Below are positions 27,183 through 36,055 of a stretch of DNA of 54,028 nucleotides, piece after piece. This stretch comes from Flavobacteriales bacterium (GTDB taxonomy: Bacteria > Bacteroidota > Bacteroidia > Flavobacteriales_D > Crocinitomicaceae), in contig CANHOA010000021.1 in assembly GCA_947462255.1 (NCBI GenBank), forward strand, positions 1 through 54,028. The letters are read 5' to 3'. The notes beneath the pieces were generated by a model that was not told the DNA's origin, searched no databases, and saw only the letters and a program-made list of their open reading frames with translations. The position numbers and the translations under genes were made by a program. The first letter of the stretch is position 1. Every line of letters begins with the position of its first letter.

Positions 27183-27599
27183 TTAATAGCCCGCTTTTTT
27201 AGCGTCATAGGGCATAAACGTTCCTGAGGAAACCGCTAAGATTTCATCTTTTTGATTCCTAAGTTCCGCAAACATAATAATAATTTTATTTCCATTTTTA
27301 ACAACCTTAGATATCGCACACAATTCATCGTTTAAGCTCGCACTTTTCAAAAAATTTATTTTCATTTCAACGGTGGCAACTACTTGGTTCTTGACCGCCA
27401 CTAGCGACAAAGCGCCTACCCCCATTGTGGCATCTAACAGTGAGGCCATGCAACCACCATGAGCCGAAGTTGGAGTGGCCAAATGATCCTCTGAAATCGT
27501 TAAGAAATAATGAACTACTCCATCTTCTAAAATGGTGAAGTTCATGCCAAGTAAGCGACCAAAATAGTTGTTCGATATATAGTTTTCAATTAAAGTCAT
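27183..27599 (-). CDS. PaaI-like hotdog thioesterase
   Basis: 138 residues, one hotdog domain. The T-S-A-H-G-G-C-M-A-S-L-L-D-A-T-M-G motif (near 44-60) carries the H-G-G and Asp/Glu positions of PaaI/YbgC-type acyl-CoA thioesterases; E-M-K-I-N-F-L follows. It should hydrolyse an acyl-CoA or acyl-ACP, exact substrate unknown. The first gene before the DUF1295 gene. Confidence 0.87.
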   Translation of the reverse strand: MTLIENYISNNYFGRLLGMNFTILEDGVVHYFLTISEDHLATPTSAHGGCMASLLDATMGVGALSLVAVKNQVVATVEMKINFLKSASLNDELCAISKVVKNGNKIIIMFAELRNQKDEILAVSSGTFMPYDAKKAGY

Positions 27600-27812
27600 C
27601 TTTTTTAATTAATATGGTAACGACGATTTATAATCCTAATAATTCTAACAAATATAAATGTAATGTTTGAGCCTAGCGCTTATTCTACTCCTCCGTATTG
27701 ATAAATTCACGGCATTCTAAATAATAAAAGCTTTAAGTGATCGAAAGCCACGGCGGAGGAGGATTAGGTGTAACCAGATTCAGTCGATTCGTTCTCCGAA
27801 AAAATACTAAGT

Positions 27813-28535
27813 ATGATAAACAAGCTTTTTAATTTCCTAGCCATTGGTGTCATTAGCTTTTTATTATTATCCAATGAAAGCGTAATCAAACTAATAAAAA
27901 ATGATAGCGTTTCAATGCCCAATTCATTAGGCAAAAAGAACCATGATAAAAATATAATTAACACGCCATTTACAGTAGACTATTCTCGCTACGACGATGA
28001 AACTAATACATACTTTAAGGAAATTGCTCTTGAACTTGAGTTCTCGAATCTTGTTAAAACAGAACCTATTAGGTGGACAGAGGATATGCACATCTTTATA
28101 GAGAAAAATGCTACACCATTAATTCGAAATGAATTAAATAGAATTGTAAGCGAACTAAACGAGCTAATTGATCCGATAGAAATTTCGATTGTAAACAACA
28201 AAAGCGAGGCTAATTGTCATATTTATTTTGATGATGTAAACGGATTTTTAAAAAATATTAGCGAAGCTAGTCGTGAGAAAACAAGAGAGCGACTCAATGT
28301 AAACTGTGGTTATTTCTCTTCAGGAAATAATAATGCCTACCTGCACATTGATTTAGCTAAAATAAATGATGACACAGACGCACAAAAGCATTTATTAAGA
28401 GAAGAGCTTACCCAATGCTTAGGCTTATTTAATGATTCTTGGAGTTACCCTGAAAGTATGTTTTACCAGGGTTGGACTCATACTACAGACTATGCTGAAA
28501 TCGACAAGCGCTTGATCGACCTTTTGTATAATTAA
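27813..28535 (+). CDS. DUF2927-like protein, probably membrane-anchored or exported
   Basis: 240 residues with one N-terminal hydrophobic segment and no clear cleavage site. The C-terminal half ends in L-R-E-E-L-T-Q-C-L-G-L-F-N-D-S and Y-A-E-I-D-K-R-L-I-D-L-L-Y, which is how DUF2927 proteins look. The E-E-L-T-Q core is reminiscent of a metzincin-like peptidase helix, but a complete H-E-x-x-H is absent, so activity is unproven. It is a single gene, convergent with the DUF2130 gene. Confidence 0.72.
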   Translation: MINKLFNFLAIGVISFLLLSNESVIKLIKNDSVSMPNSLGKKNHDKNIINTPFTVDYSRYDDETNTYFKEIALELEFSNLVKTEPIRWTEDMHIFIEKNATPLIRNELNRIVSELNELIDPIEISIVNNKSEANCHIYFDDVNGFLKNISEASREKTRERLNVNCGYFSSGNNNAYLHIDLAKINDDTDAQKHLLREELTQCLGLFNDSWSYPESMFYQGWTHTTDYAEIDKRLIDLLYN

Positions 28536-28551
28536 TTGAATATACCCGATT

Positions 28552-29853
28552 TTACGACTCAGTATCACTTGACTCCTCAGGAGAAGAAATCGCATCAAAT
28601 TTTGCCTTTATTGTTGGGTTTCCACGGGTTAATTTTTTTATTGTCAGGTCTTCTGCTTTATTGTTAGCAAGCCTTAAATTATCTTGGGATCCCAAAAGAT
28701 TGTCCTTGGTTTTTTGAAGCGCCGCAATAGATTTATCGATACTATCGATAGCAACCATAAATTTTTCAGAAGCTAAGCGGTAATTTTTACCAAAGGCACT
28801 TCTAAAATCATCCAGTTGATTCTCGAAGTTACTGATATCAACATTCTGACTTTTAATCAGCGCTAATTCAGCCTTGTAAGTTAATGCGTTCATGGCAGCA
28901 TTTCGAAGGATCGTTATGATTGGAATGAAAAATTGAGGTCTAACTACATACATTTTATCTTTTTTGTATGACACGTCAACAATGCCCGAATTGTATAATT
29001 CACTGTCAGCCTCTAATAAAGAAACCAAGACAGCGTATTCACATTTTTTTTCCAAACGATCTTTATCCAATTCATTAAAAAAATCCTCATTCTTCTTTTT
29101 AGTAGCCGTCTGATCTGATTCATTTTTCATCTCAAACATGATTGAAATAATTTCATTGCCACTAGCATCTTTTTCTCTATAGATATAGTCTCCTTTGCTT
29201 CCAGAACTTCCATCGTTATCTTTTTCAAAATGGGCTTTTTGAAAAGCCGTAGCGCGAAGTTTGTTAAACTCATTTTCACAATGTTGTTCTAATGATTCCC
29301 CAACCATTTTAGTAGAGAGCCTCGTTTTCATATCTTTCACACGGACAATCTCTTCATCTTTAAACCTAATAATAGCCTCTTTACTTTGAATTTCTGTTGA
29401 ATATTGCTGCTTAAGTGAATTCTCTAAATTTTCTTTTTCAAGGTCTTTATATTTTAATGCATTGATTAAATCATCTCTTTCCTTTTCAAATTTTTGAACG
29501 GCTTCATTAACAGCTAATTTTTTTTCAATTTCGGTATTTTCAACTTTTGTCCGCATATCCGAAAGTGCTTGGTCTTTTTCAGCAAGTTTTTGAGTAAGAA
29601 GAAGCTCATTATTAGCCTTTAGGGCAGAGATTTCTTGGTTCTTTATATTGACCTCTTGTTGTAATTTATTATTCGATTCTGCCATGGCCAACTTAACGGC
29701 ATTTTCTTTGTCTTTTAGAGCTAGATTTTCTCTTATTTTTAACTCTTGATCGAATTCTTGATCTCTAACTTGCTTCACGATTTCAGCGAAACCAGATTGA
29801 TCTAAAGTGAACTTGCTTTTACAATGAGGGCAACTAATTTCATTCATAATCAT
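28552..29853 (-). CDS. DUF2130 coiled-coil protein
   Basis: 433 residues. A C-P-H-C zinc-ribbon-like start is followed by a long coiled coil (about 20-185, rich in E/K/A), then the DUF2130 domain with [17 protein letters not shown] and E-M-K-N-E-S-D around 200-275. That block recalls PD-(D/E)XK nuclease-type cores, though this is unproved for DUF2130. The start could also be the ATG two codons later (29847). A -7 box TATATTTG lies at 29928-29935 on the minus strand. Function unknown. Confidence 0.88.
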   Translation of the reverse strand: MIMNEISCPHCKSKFTLDQSGFAEIVKQVRDQEFDQELKIRENLALKDKENAVKLAMAESNNKLQQEVNIKNQEISALKANNELLLTQKLAEKDQALSDMRTKVENTEIEKKLAVNEAVQKFEKERDDLINALKYKDLEKENLENSLKQQYSTEIQSKEAIIRFKDEEIVRVKDMKTRLSTKMVGESLEQHCENEFNKLRATAFQKAHFEKDNDGSSGSKGDYIYREKDASGNEIISIMFEMKNESDQTATKKKNEDFFNELDKDRLEKKCEYAVLVSLLEADSELYNSGIVDVSYKKDKMYVVRPQFFIPIITILRNAAMNALTYKAELALIKSQNVDISNFENQLDDFRSAFGKNYRLASEKFMVAIDSIDKSIAALQKTKDNLLGSQDNLRLANNKAEDLTIKKLTRGNPTIKAKFDAISSPEESSDTES

Positions 29854-29927
29854 TCGAATTATTAAGATGTATATAACGGTAAAAATTGTTAATCTAAAAT
29901 GGAAAGATTCTCAATTTGGATTTAATT

Positions 29928-29935
29928 CAAATATA
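29928..29935 (-). promoter_or_regulatory. -7 promoter box before the DUF2130 gene
   Basis: Minus strand TATATTTG, exact TAnnTTTG, 74 bp before the ATG. No clear -33 TTTG was found. Confidence 0.35.
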
Positions 29936-30030
29936 ATAAAAATAGTATCTGCTGTAGGAACTTAACCTTGATAAATAGCAAATAATAATAAGGCATACGT
30001 TAAAGCCAAAGAAAAATAACACAGCGGTAA

Positions 30031-30630
30031 TTATTGCTTTTTTCTTCTAAAAAGTACCCGAGGAACTGCATTAGGTTCTTCTTTCAGGTATTTTTCCAAG
30101 TCACCATAAACGACTTGAAGTGAATGCTCATCAAATTGAGCGCGTGAATGGTAAACCAAATCTTCTACCAATTCATTAGGAGTACTGATAAGAAAAGCGT
30201 AGCCTGAGTTAATCTTGGTCACGCGTAATAACTTCTTGATGGCATCGGTGCAGTTGTTGGTAAATAAGGACCATCCTTTCTTGATATTCCAATAATCGCT
30301 TAGCTTTTCCAATTTAGATATAGATGGTTTCTGTGCTTTTAATTTTAAAACCAGCATAGGGTTCTGCATTTGATGTTTGAGTACATCTCTGTCGTAGTTG
30401 AAGGCAGTGGTATATTGAATATCCATGACTTTAAATCCTCCACCATCCGCTCGTCTATATTTTGTATAATACATTAAATGAGAAGAATCATCTCCAAATG
30501 CAATACTGATGTGACCTGCACCAGAATGTGTTTTAGTACTAGAATAAACGAATAAGTAAATTTCAAAGTCACCTGCCTGAGCATTAAGACTAAGAAAAAA
30601 AAGCAAGAAAACCAATAAAGAAGAACGCAT
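30031..30630 (-). CDS. Secreted papain-like (permuted C40/LRAT-type) candidate
   Basis: 199 residues from ATG 30630; the longer frame to 30714 would spoil the signal peptide, which here ends L-N-A-Q-A. The mature part has G-A-G-H-I-S-I-A-F-G (His near 40) and further on F-T-N-N-C-T-D-A (Cys near 126). An early H-x-S-I/V-A-F and a later N-N-C-T-D is the order found in permuted papain-fold/DUF4105-like hydrolases. This suggests a cysteine hydrolase in the periplasm, but I could not confirm a family. Confidence 0.65.
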   Translation of the reverse strand: MRSSLLVFLLFFLSLNAQAGDFEIYLFVYSSTKTHSGAGHISIAFGDDSSHLMYYTKYRRADGGGFKVMDIQYTTAFNYDRDVLKHQMQNPMLVLKLKAQKPSISKLEKLSDYWNIKKGWSLFTNNCTDAIKKLLRVTKINSGYAFLISTPNELVEDLVYHSRAQFDEHSLQVVYGDLEKYLKEEPNAVPRVLFRRKKQ

Positions 30631-30786
30631 TTGAAAGGCTATACAAACAAATCTAATAAATAAATGGGATAATGAACAGTAAATTTTGGGATATCCAAAA
30701 ATATTCAAACACATGATTAAAAGGCATTTAAGTAGATTAGCAAAATCATTTCAAGGTAGAGCTATACTATAAAAACTAAAAATGTG

Positions 30787-30794
30787 TATATTTG
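30787..30794 (+). promoter_or_regulatory. -7 promoter box of tRNA-Met
   Basis: TATATTTG, an exact TAnnTTTG match, 13 bp before the mature 5' end of the tRNA. No good -33 box. Confidence 0.5.
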
Positions 30795-30807
30795 CAAACT
30801 CAAAAAC

Positions 30808-30881
30808 GGCGAGGTAGCTCAGTTGGTTAGAGCGCAGGATTCATAACCCTGAGGCCGAGAGTTCAAATCTCTCTCTCGCTA
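30808..30881 (+). tRNA. tRNA-Met (CAT anticodon)
   Basis: A full cloverleaf can be drawn: acceptor GGCGAGG pairs with TCTCGCT (with two G-U pairs), D arm GCTC/GAGC, anticodon loop TTCATAA with CAT at 30842-30844, T arm GAGAG/CTCTC around TTCAAAT, discriminator A. The pairing at the first acceptor position argues for an elongator rather than initiator tRNA; an Ile2 (lysidine) tRNA cannot be excluded. CCA is not encoded. One mismatch (A31-C39) is in the anticodon stem. Confidence 0.93.
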
Positions 30882-30883
30882 CA

Positions 30884-30914
30884 AAAAGGTCAATCGAAAG
30901 GTTGACCTTTTTTT
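30884..30914 (+). terminator. Rho-independent terminator after tRNA-Met
   Basis: AAAGGTCAA and TTGACCTTT arms with an 8-base loop followed by a T-run to 30914. It starts 3 bp after the tRNA. Confidence 0.85.
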
Positions 30915-30933
30915 CATGACACTGATTACGTAA

Positions 30934-31203
30934 ATATTCGTTATTCTTCATGAAAAGTTACCGGAACTAATTGCCAATGAACGAGAAGTAAAAAGGATAA
31001 TTATCCGCTCCTTATCTTCGTTTTCGGAACACAGCGCCATTCAATACCGTGATGTCGAGTTGGTAAAGGGAAATGGATACACAATAGTGCCAGGTTTTAA
31101 TTTAGACGATAATTGGTTGTGGGGAGCAACTGCCCTGATTGTAAATGAATTAGCAACAGTATATAGAACTGCATACGAACGTTTACTAAAGAATGGAATT
31201 TAA
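30934..31203 (+). pseudogene. 3' stump of a Nudix/CoA-pyrophosphatase-like gene
   Basis: After an in-frame TAA at 30931 the frame stays open for 89 codons to TAA at 31201-31203, without an ATG or GTG near its beginning. The translation reads N-E-R-E-V-K-R-I-I-I, then E-L-V-K-G-N-G-Y-T and L-W-G-A-T-A-L-I-V-N-E-L, which is the C-terminal part of CoA pyrophosphatase-type Nudix hydrolases (E-E-V-x-x-I and W-G-A-T-A-x-I-x-x-E). The Nudix box itself is missing. It lies directly behind the tRNA terminator, so a deletion or integration event at the tRNA may have removed the front. Confidence 0.6.
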
Positions 31204-31208
31204 GAAGA

Positions 31209-31973
31209 TTAATTCATTCTTTGAATAGTAACATCGTCAGCCCAAATAGTTAAATCGTTGTCTCGAGAATTTGCTGTGATTCCAATCTCAATGCTACTAT
31301 ACATTCCTTTGGTACCTTGCAATGAATACAAAACATCTTTAGGAAGGGTTCTTTTGTTATTGCCATTAATGATTAACTGTCCATTTTGCCAAAGTTTAAC
31401 GGTTCCTTTATTTTTCTGAGATAACTTTACTTCCCATATTAGTTCTACCCATTGATTTCTTGGAAAGTCTATTTCTTGGCCAATAGCTTGAACAATATCT
31501 TTCTCATTGAATTTATATTCCACTCTCAATTGATTATTTACCAGAGCAAGACGCATACCTGGACCAGCTCCAACAAGAGCTTGTTCCTCCATATCGCACA
31601 AAAATAACCAGTCGAGGGAATTGGTTCCTTCGATAAAGTACCAAGCAGAAATCCTAAGCGTTTCCCCATCCCAAAAAGCCATGTTCTGTTTTGATAAGCT
31701 ACATTTTGACACCTCTTGATCATTAGATTTAAGCGCGGTAAATTTTAATGATTTATTGCCTTCATGTGCCTTATTCGTATCTACGGAAATGTTATTTCCA
31801 TCACGAGTCAATTGGGTGAATGACCAGTTTATGTCCTCATACGAAAGTAATTCACCTAATTCAAAATAAGATTCAAAATCATCGTGATAGAAATCCGGAC
31901 CATCAAAAAAGCGTTCTTTGTTACAAGAACAGCATAAGATTAAGAAAAAGCTGATAATAAATTTATTCTGCAT
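31209..31973 (-). CDS. Predicted lipoprotein with jelly-roll/polysaccharide-lyase-like domain
   Basis: 254 residues; lipobox C-C-S-C after a hydrophobic leader. The mature protein has F-E-S-Y, H-E-G-N-K-S-L-K-F and W-V-E-L-I-W-E-V-K, G-T-V-K-L-W-Q-N-G-Q-L-I, ending W-A-D-D-V-T-I. This resembles the concanavalin-like jelly-roll of heparin lyase I-type polysaccharide lyases and similar glycan-binding folds. No catalytic residues can be assigned, so binding rather than cleavage is equally likely. It starts 34 bp inside the upstream barrel gene, so the two form one unit. Confidence 0.7.
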   Translation of the reverse strand: MQNKFIISFFLILCCSCNKERFFDGPDFYHDDFESYFELGELLSYEDINWSFTQLTRDGNNISVDTNKAHEGNKSLKFTALKSNDQEVSKCSLSKQNMAFWDGETLRISAWYFIEGTNSLDWLFLCDMEEQALVGAGPGMRLALVNNQLRVEYKFNEKDIVQAIGQEIDFPRNQWVELIWEVKLSQKNKGTVKLWQNGQLIINGNNKRTLPKDVLYSLQGTKGMYSSIEIGITANSRDNDLTIWADDVTIQRMN

Positions 31974-32449
31974 TTCGCTTTATTATTTAACGTGTAGCCA
32001 ATACTTATTCCCGCCCATTGCTGCATCTGAAAATCAAACAGGTATGAAATTAATGGCGTATAGGTCACCCGATAAAACATATTTTTTGTCTCATTCTGAT
32101 ACCGATAGCCAATTGTTGGAATGGTCAAAAGAAAGAAACTTCCTTTTGTTGTCACGGTAAGACCTTGTCCTATGCCCAGCTCTAATTTATGCGAATGCTT
32201 TCCTATCAAGGAATTTAGCATGAAAGGGAAAACGAGACCTATTCCATTATTTTTATCAATTGGTGCAATACTGAATCCTAATCTCCCAGTATATTCGATG
32301 TTGTTTCTCTTACAAAGTAATTTTTCATAGTTAATCGATCCCATGCCACCACTTCCGGCAATTTCCAAAAAAACGGACTTTCTTTTAACGAATATTTGTC
32401 CAAATGAGTTATTTGATATGAACAGCAATAAAAATAGAAAATACTTCAT
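31940..32449 (-). CDS. Small outer-membrane beta-barrel-like protein
   Basis: 169 residues with signal peptide ending S-F-G-Q. The body shows alternating beta pattern with G-x-G-Q-G-L-T-V, T-I-G-Y-R-Y and an end I-S-I-G-Y-T-L followed by a short tail. No family assigned. Its last 34 bp overlap the following lipoprotein gene. Confidence 0.6.
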   Translation of the reverse strand: MKYFLFLLLFISNNSFGQIFVKRKSVFLEIAGSGGMGSINYEKLLCKRNNIEYTGRLGFSIAPIDKNNGIGLVFPFMLNSLIGKHSHKLELGIGQGLTVTTKGSFFLLTIPTIGYRYQNETKNMFYRVTYTPLISYLFDFQMQQWAGISIGYTLNNKAKCRINLLSAFS

Positions 32450-32511
32450 AAAAGGTGATGGAATTGGCGCTAAAAAAGAATATTCAAAAAACCTACATTT
32501 AGAAAACCAAC

Positions 32512-35172
32512 TTATATCTTAACAAATCTTGCACTCCACTGAGAACTTCCGCTCTTCAGTTGAACGATATAAAATCCAGGTTTCAGCGAGGATGTATTTA
32601 TAGTAATTTCTTGTTCGATCATTATTTCCTCAAGGTGAACTCTTCCGCTCAAATCCGTTAAAATAACTTGCTTTGTTTCATTCATCGATTTTGCTAATTT
32701 AATGGTTAAATCAGCGCTAGTAGGATTAGGAAAAATAACCAAGTCATCTTTTTGTTCAACTACTACTATTTGAGAAAGCGAGGAATCCAAATGAATTGTG
32801 GTGGCCGTATTCGTTCGAATAGGGTCGTTAAAATCAAAGTAAATATCTACAAAGTTGTTGATTTCTGTCAGAAAAGGCAACGATGCAGGATGTCTCAACC
32901 TAAATTTCACAAAACCATTCGAGCCAACCTGGTTGGTGCTACTATCAGGCAACATGATTTGATTAAAGCGTAAGGTCATTATTTGCCCATCAAAGTTAAC
33001 TTCAAGCGGTTGATGACTCATTGCTATAACTTCAAATGAACCTAAATCTAAAAAGGATGAAAGTGTATCAATAATAACGACATTGTATGCGGTATCGTTT
33101 CCAACATTTTGGAAATGAACGGTATATTCTAACCAATCAGCGGTAGACACATTGTAAAGAGTATCTTTATCAACCAACTTAATGTTTGGATCGTAAGGAC
33201 CAACAACCTGAATTTGATTAACAGAAACATTATCGTTCGCAGTTAAATCACCCAAAATAGGGGTAATTTGAACCTGAGATGCAAGAGGAAATCCTATAGA
33301 AGTTCCAACAGGAATGTTAAATTGAACGTACACGTCGCCTTGCTGTCCTGGTTGTAAAATACCTAATTGCCACTCCACATTGTTTGCGATTTGAAGAGTT
33401 GGAGATGGTGATGCAGATAAAAAGTTAATACCCGTAGGAGGCGTGAACAAAACTGTCGCATTTTGAGCCACAGTTCCGACATTTTTGTAGGATAACATGT
33501 AAGCTAGAACGTATCCTGCTTTCGGAGCCGTAATTGGAGTAATCGTAACACGTAAATCGGGCATATTTGGGATTGGAATGAGTCCAAAATGATTGAGTGA
33601 ATCAACATTGCCTAAGCCGACAAATGTTGCATTTTGAGTAGAAGGAGTGCTAAGCGAGTGATATAAAGGTATATTTGGAATATTCACCGAATAAGTTCCA
33701 GAATTTGCATATACTTCATAATGTCCATTATTTGCAGAAAGTGATTGAAATGAACCATTCGTTAGTTGAAGTAAAACATTTGGTAAACCTACTTCAGCAA
33801 CATCCATTAAGGCATTATTATTTACATCTTGAAATACTTTTCCTGAAATAGCATTCGAATTTCCGGCTATTTTTACTAAAAAGGATTCGGAAACAAAAGA
33901 GGATAATCCTGCCATGTTCATATTGCCAAAGGCAGAACCGGATAAATAAATACCATTACCAGAAAATGTTAGTGAACTAGCAATAACAGATGAAGCAGAA
34001 GACGAACCAGAAATAACAGTAGTAACTTGACCACTTGAGTCAATTTCGGCTAAATATGCCCTGAAATTACCCCCTCCTGTTAATGGCACAGTTCCGAAAG
34101 TGATATTTCCAGTATAAACGCCTGTCATCAATAACTCATTATTATTTTTACATTTCAAATCATAACCCTGATCATTTCCGTTACCGCCAAAGGATTTTGC
34201 CCATGAATACGTTCCATTATTATTTATCTTAACTAGGAGTGCGTTATCATTTGCGCCATTCACTAAAGAAATTGGGCCAAAACTCGCTTGAGAATCGAAA
34301 TTTCCTGTGAAATAAATACTTCCTGTTGAGTCGGCAGATAGACCATAAATCTCACCGTTAAATAGAGAGAGCGAATTAGACTGAAAAATACCCATTGCAT
34401 CGAATTTGGCGATAAAATGATTCTGTCCATTCATTGACTGCGCTGATCCATTGAATCCGATGTTTGTGGAAGTCGAAAAACCACCTATGTAAATATTACC
34501 GTTTACATCAACCGTATGTGTCCAAATAGAAACCCCTCCCGTAATACCAAAAGATTGGACTGGATTTCCAGTTAAATCTAATTCCAACAGAAACGCATGA
34601 CCATTACCACTAGAATTAATGTTTGCGCCAGGAAAAACGAATGCTCCATTATAATTTCCCGAGAAAAACAAATGTCCATTTGACCCAATACACAAGTCCA
34701 TAGCGTAATCATTGGTACTCCCCCCTCCCTTTTTAGCCATTAAAATCGCACCATTACTTGCATCTAATTTCACAATAAAAACATCTGATCCACCGCTCGA
34801 CACGAGCGTAAAAGCACCAACAGTCATTGTTTGTTGGAAGTGACCAACTACCCAGACAGCATTAACACCATCAAAAACAATTTTAGATGAATAATCACTC
34901 CCCGAACCTCCAAAATGATTCACCCATAACAACGCTCCATTAGAAGCATATTTTTGCACCACAACGTCTTGAAGACCATTGCTAGAAATAACAGAAGTGC
35001 CAATTTGATTATTAGTCCCAACAATTTGTCCGCAATTATAGCTATCGTTAAAAGGATCAACCGTCACATCTATACCCACACCAGGATTGGCAGCTATCCA
35101 TTCACCAACCTGAGCATTAGTAGATAGTATCGAGCTTAAAATAATAAGGGAACTGAGTACTTTTTTAATCAT
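32512..35172 (-). CDS. T9SS type A secreted SBBP-repeat protein with DUF7619-like domain
   Basis: 886 residues with a signal peptide (S-T-N-A-Q). About 30-425 are beta-propeller SBBP-type repeats with Y-A-S-N-G-A-L-L-W, F-G-G-S-G-x-D-Y and similar units. About 440-510 is a prealbumin/SdrD B-like module (G-K-V-F-Q-D-V-N-N-N), followed by DUF11-like repeats and a DUF7619-like domain (Y-T-V-H-F-Q-N-V-G-N-D-T-A, I-Y-F-D-F-N-D-P-I). The final ~80 residues (F-P-N-P-T-S ... G-F-Y-I-V-Q-L ... F-V-K-I) are a type A T9SS sorting domain. It should be a surface protein; ligand unknown. Confidence 0.9.
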   Translation of the reverse strand: MIKKVLSSLIILSSILSTNAQVGEWIAANPGVGIDVTVDPFNDSYNCGQIVGTNNQIGTSVISSNGLQDVVVQKYASNGALLWVNHFGGSGSDYSSKIVFDGVNAVWVVGHFQQTMTVGAFTLVSSGGSDVFIVKLDASNGAILMAKKGGGSTNDYAMDLCIGSNGHLFFSGNYNGAFVFPGANINSSGNGHAFLLELDLTGNPVQSFGITGGVSIWTHTVDVNGNIYIGGFSTSTNIGFNGSAQSMNGQNHFIAKFDAMGIFQSNSLSLFNGEIYGLSADSTGSIYFTGNFDSQASFGPISLVNGANDNALLVKINNNGTYSWAKSFGGNGNDQGYDLKCKNNNELLMTGVYTGNITFGTVPLTGGGNFRAYLAEIDSSGQVTTVISGSSSASSVIASSLTFSGNGIYLSGSAFGNMNMAGLSSFVSESFLVKIAGNSNAISGKVFQDVNNNALMDVAEVGLPNVLLQLTNGSFQSLSANNGHYEVYANSGTYSVNIPNIPLYHSLSTPSTQNATFVGLGNVDSLNHFGLIPIPNMPDLRVTITPITAPKAGYVLAYMLSYKNVGTVAQNATVLFTPPTGINFLSASPSPTLQIANNVEWQLGILQPGQQGDVYVQFNIPVGTSIGFPLASQVQITPILGDLTANDNVSVNQIQVVGPYDPNIKLVDKDTLYNVSTADWLEYTVHFQNVGNDTAYNVVIIDTLSSFLDLGSFEVIAMSHQPLEVNFDGQIMTLRFNQIMLPDSSTNQVGSNGFVKFRLRHPASLPFLTEINNFVDIYFDFNDPIRTNTATTIHLDSSLSQIVVVEQKDDLVIFPNPTSADLTIKLAKSMNETKQVILTDLSGRVHLEEIMIEQEITINTSSLKPGFYIVQLKSGSSQWSARFVKI

Positions 35173-35188
35173 TTTTATAAATTTTATG

Positions 35189-35219
35189 TAAATCTAACTA
35201 AAACATGAGGGTAAACAAA
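35189..35219 (-). promoter_or_regulatory. Promoter of the SBBP/T9SS gene
   Basis: Minus strand -33 TTTG (35219-35216), 19-bp spacer, -7 TAGATTTA (35196-35189; one mismatch to TAnnTTTG), 16 bp before ATG 35172. Confidence 0.45.
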
Positions 35220-35244
35220 ACTTATGTAAAATCCCAGCTCCTAT

Positions 35245-35880
35245 TTAGTCAGGACACATTTTATTATAATCTTCTACCGCTTCTTCGAATGTACAGGTTT
35301 GATATTTTGGGTTGGAGAAGTATTCTGTTTTATAAGGTTCGCATTCAAACATATATTCTCTAATCGCCTTTAATGCTTTTATTCCTTTCAGTCCTGAAAC
35401 TTCATAAACAGTACCATTCGGTAATTTTACGTGTCGCATGTATAATCCTTCAGTGGTTTCTTTCATTACACCTTGGCTGTTGTACGATCCATCAAAATTC
35501 TCTTTTAATTTAAAACTAGTGGTGACATCATCAAAGACATCCACCGTAATTTTCCCTTTAACCATTCTTTTTCCATACCTGTAATACCCATCGGTTTTAT
35601 TAAGATTTAAAGGCATCCTTAAATACAAAGCGCCATCTTGACATAGCCGTTGAATTTCAGGAATTTCTTGTTTCTTTAATCGAATTGTTTCATTTTGATT
35701 GTTAACATACTCAAAATCAATCATTTTTCCTTGAGCATTGGTATCAAAAAAATTAATTTGACGACAAGCAATTGAATCTTTACTAGTAGTGATAAAATAA
35801 TTCTGAGAAAAATAATTTGAACTGCTTAAAACGATAAACAATAGAACAGAAGATGCGATGGGTAGAGGATTAAATTTCAT
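35245..35880 (-). CDS. Secreted protein of unknown function
   Basis: 212 residues from ATG 35880; this start puts a signal peptide (P-L-P-I-A-S-S-V-L-L-F...F-S-Q) at the front, a longer frame does not. The mature protein has four cysteines and a D-F-E-Y-V-N-N-Q-N-E-T/I-R segment; no domain recognised. A TATTTTTG box lies at 35898-35905 on the minus strand. Confidence 0.68.
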   Translation of the reverse strand: MKFNPLPIASSVLLFIVLSSSNYFSQNYFITTSKDSIACRQINFFDTNAQGKMIDFEYVNNQNETIRLKKQEIPEIQRLCQDGALYLRMPLNLNKTDGYYRYGKRMVKGKITVDVFDDVTTSFKLKENFDGSYNSQGVMKETTEGLYMRHVKLPNGTVYEVSGLKGIKALKAIREYMFECEPYKTEYFSNPKYQTCTFEEAVEDYNKMCPD

Positions 35881-35897
35881 TTTTTTTAAATTTATTA

Positions 35898-35905
35898 CAA
35901 AAATA
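35898..35905 (-). promoter_or_regulatory. -7 promoter box of the secreted protein gene
   Basis: Minus strand TATTTTTG (exact TAnnTTTG), 17 bp before the ATG at 35880; no clear -33 box. Confidence 0.35.
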
Positions 35906-36004
35906 TATTTATTATTTTCTACTTGAACGATCATATAAATTTTAATTCCAGAGACGATTCCGTTTATTCTAGGACAAGATGAATAAATTGAAATTCGAAT
36001 TTCA

Positions 36005-36033
36005 TTTCTCTTAACTTTCTTTATTTATCTTTG
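36005..36033 (+). promoter_or_regulatory. Promoter of the GH1 gene
   Basis: -7 TATCTTTG (36026-36033, exact match) with TTTC (36005-36008, one mismatch to TTTG) 17 bp upstream; 22 bp before ATG 36056. Confidence 0.5.
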
Positions 36034-36055
36034 AAGTAAAGATAGTATCCCACCT

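Noticed and set aside
27660..27760. Inverted CTCCTCCG/CGGAGGAG pair
   Set aside because: Arms are about 60 bp apart, with no T-tract and no gene reason; probably chance.
30808..30881. Initiator tRNA-fMet
   Set aside because: The first acceptor pair is G-U and not mispaired, and the anticodon stem lacks the three G-C pairs typical of initiators.
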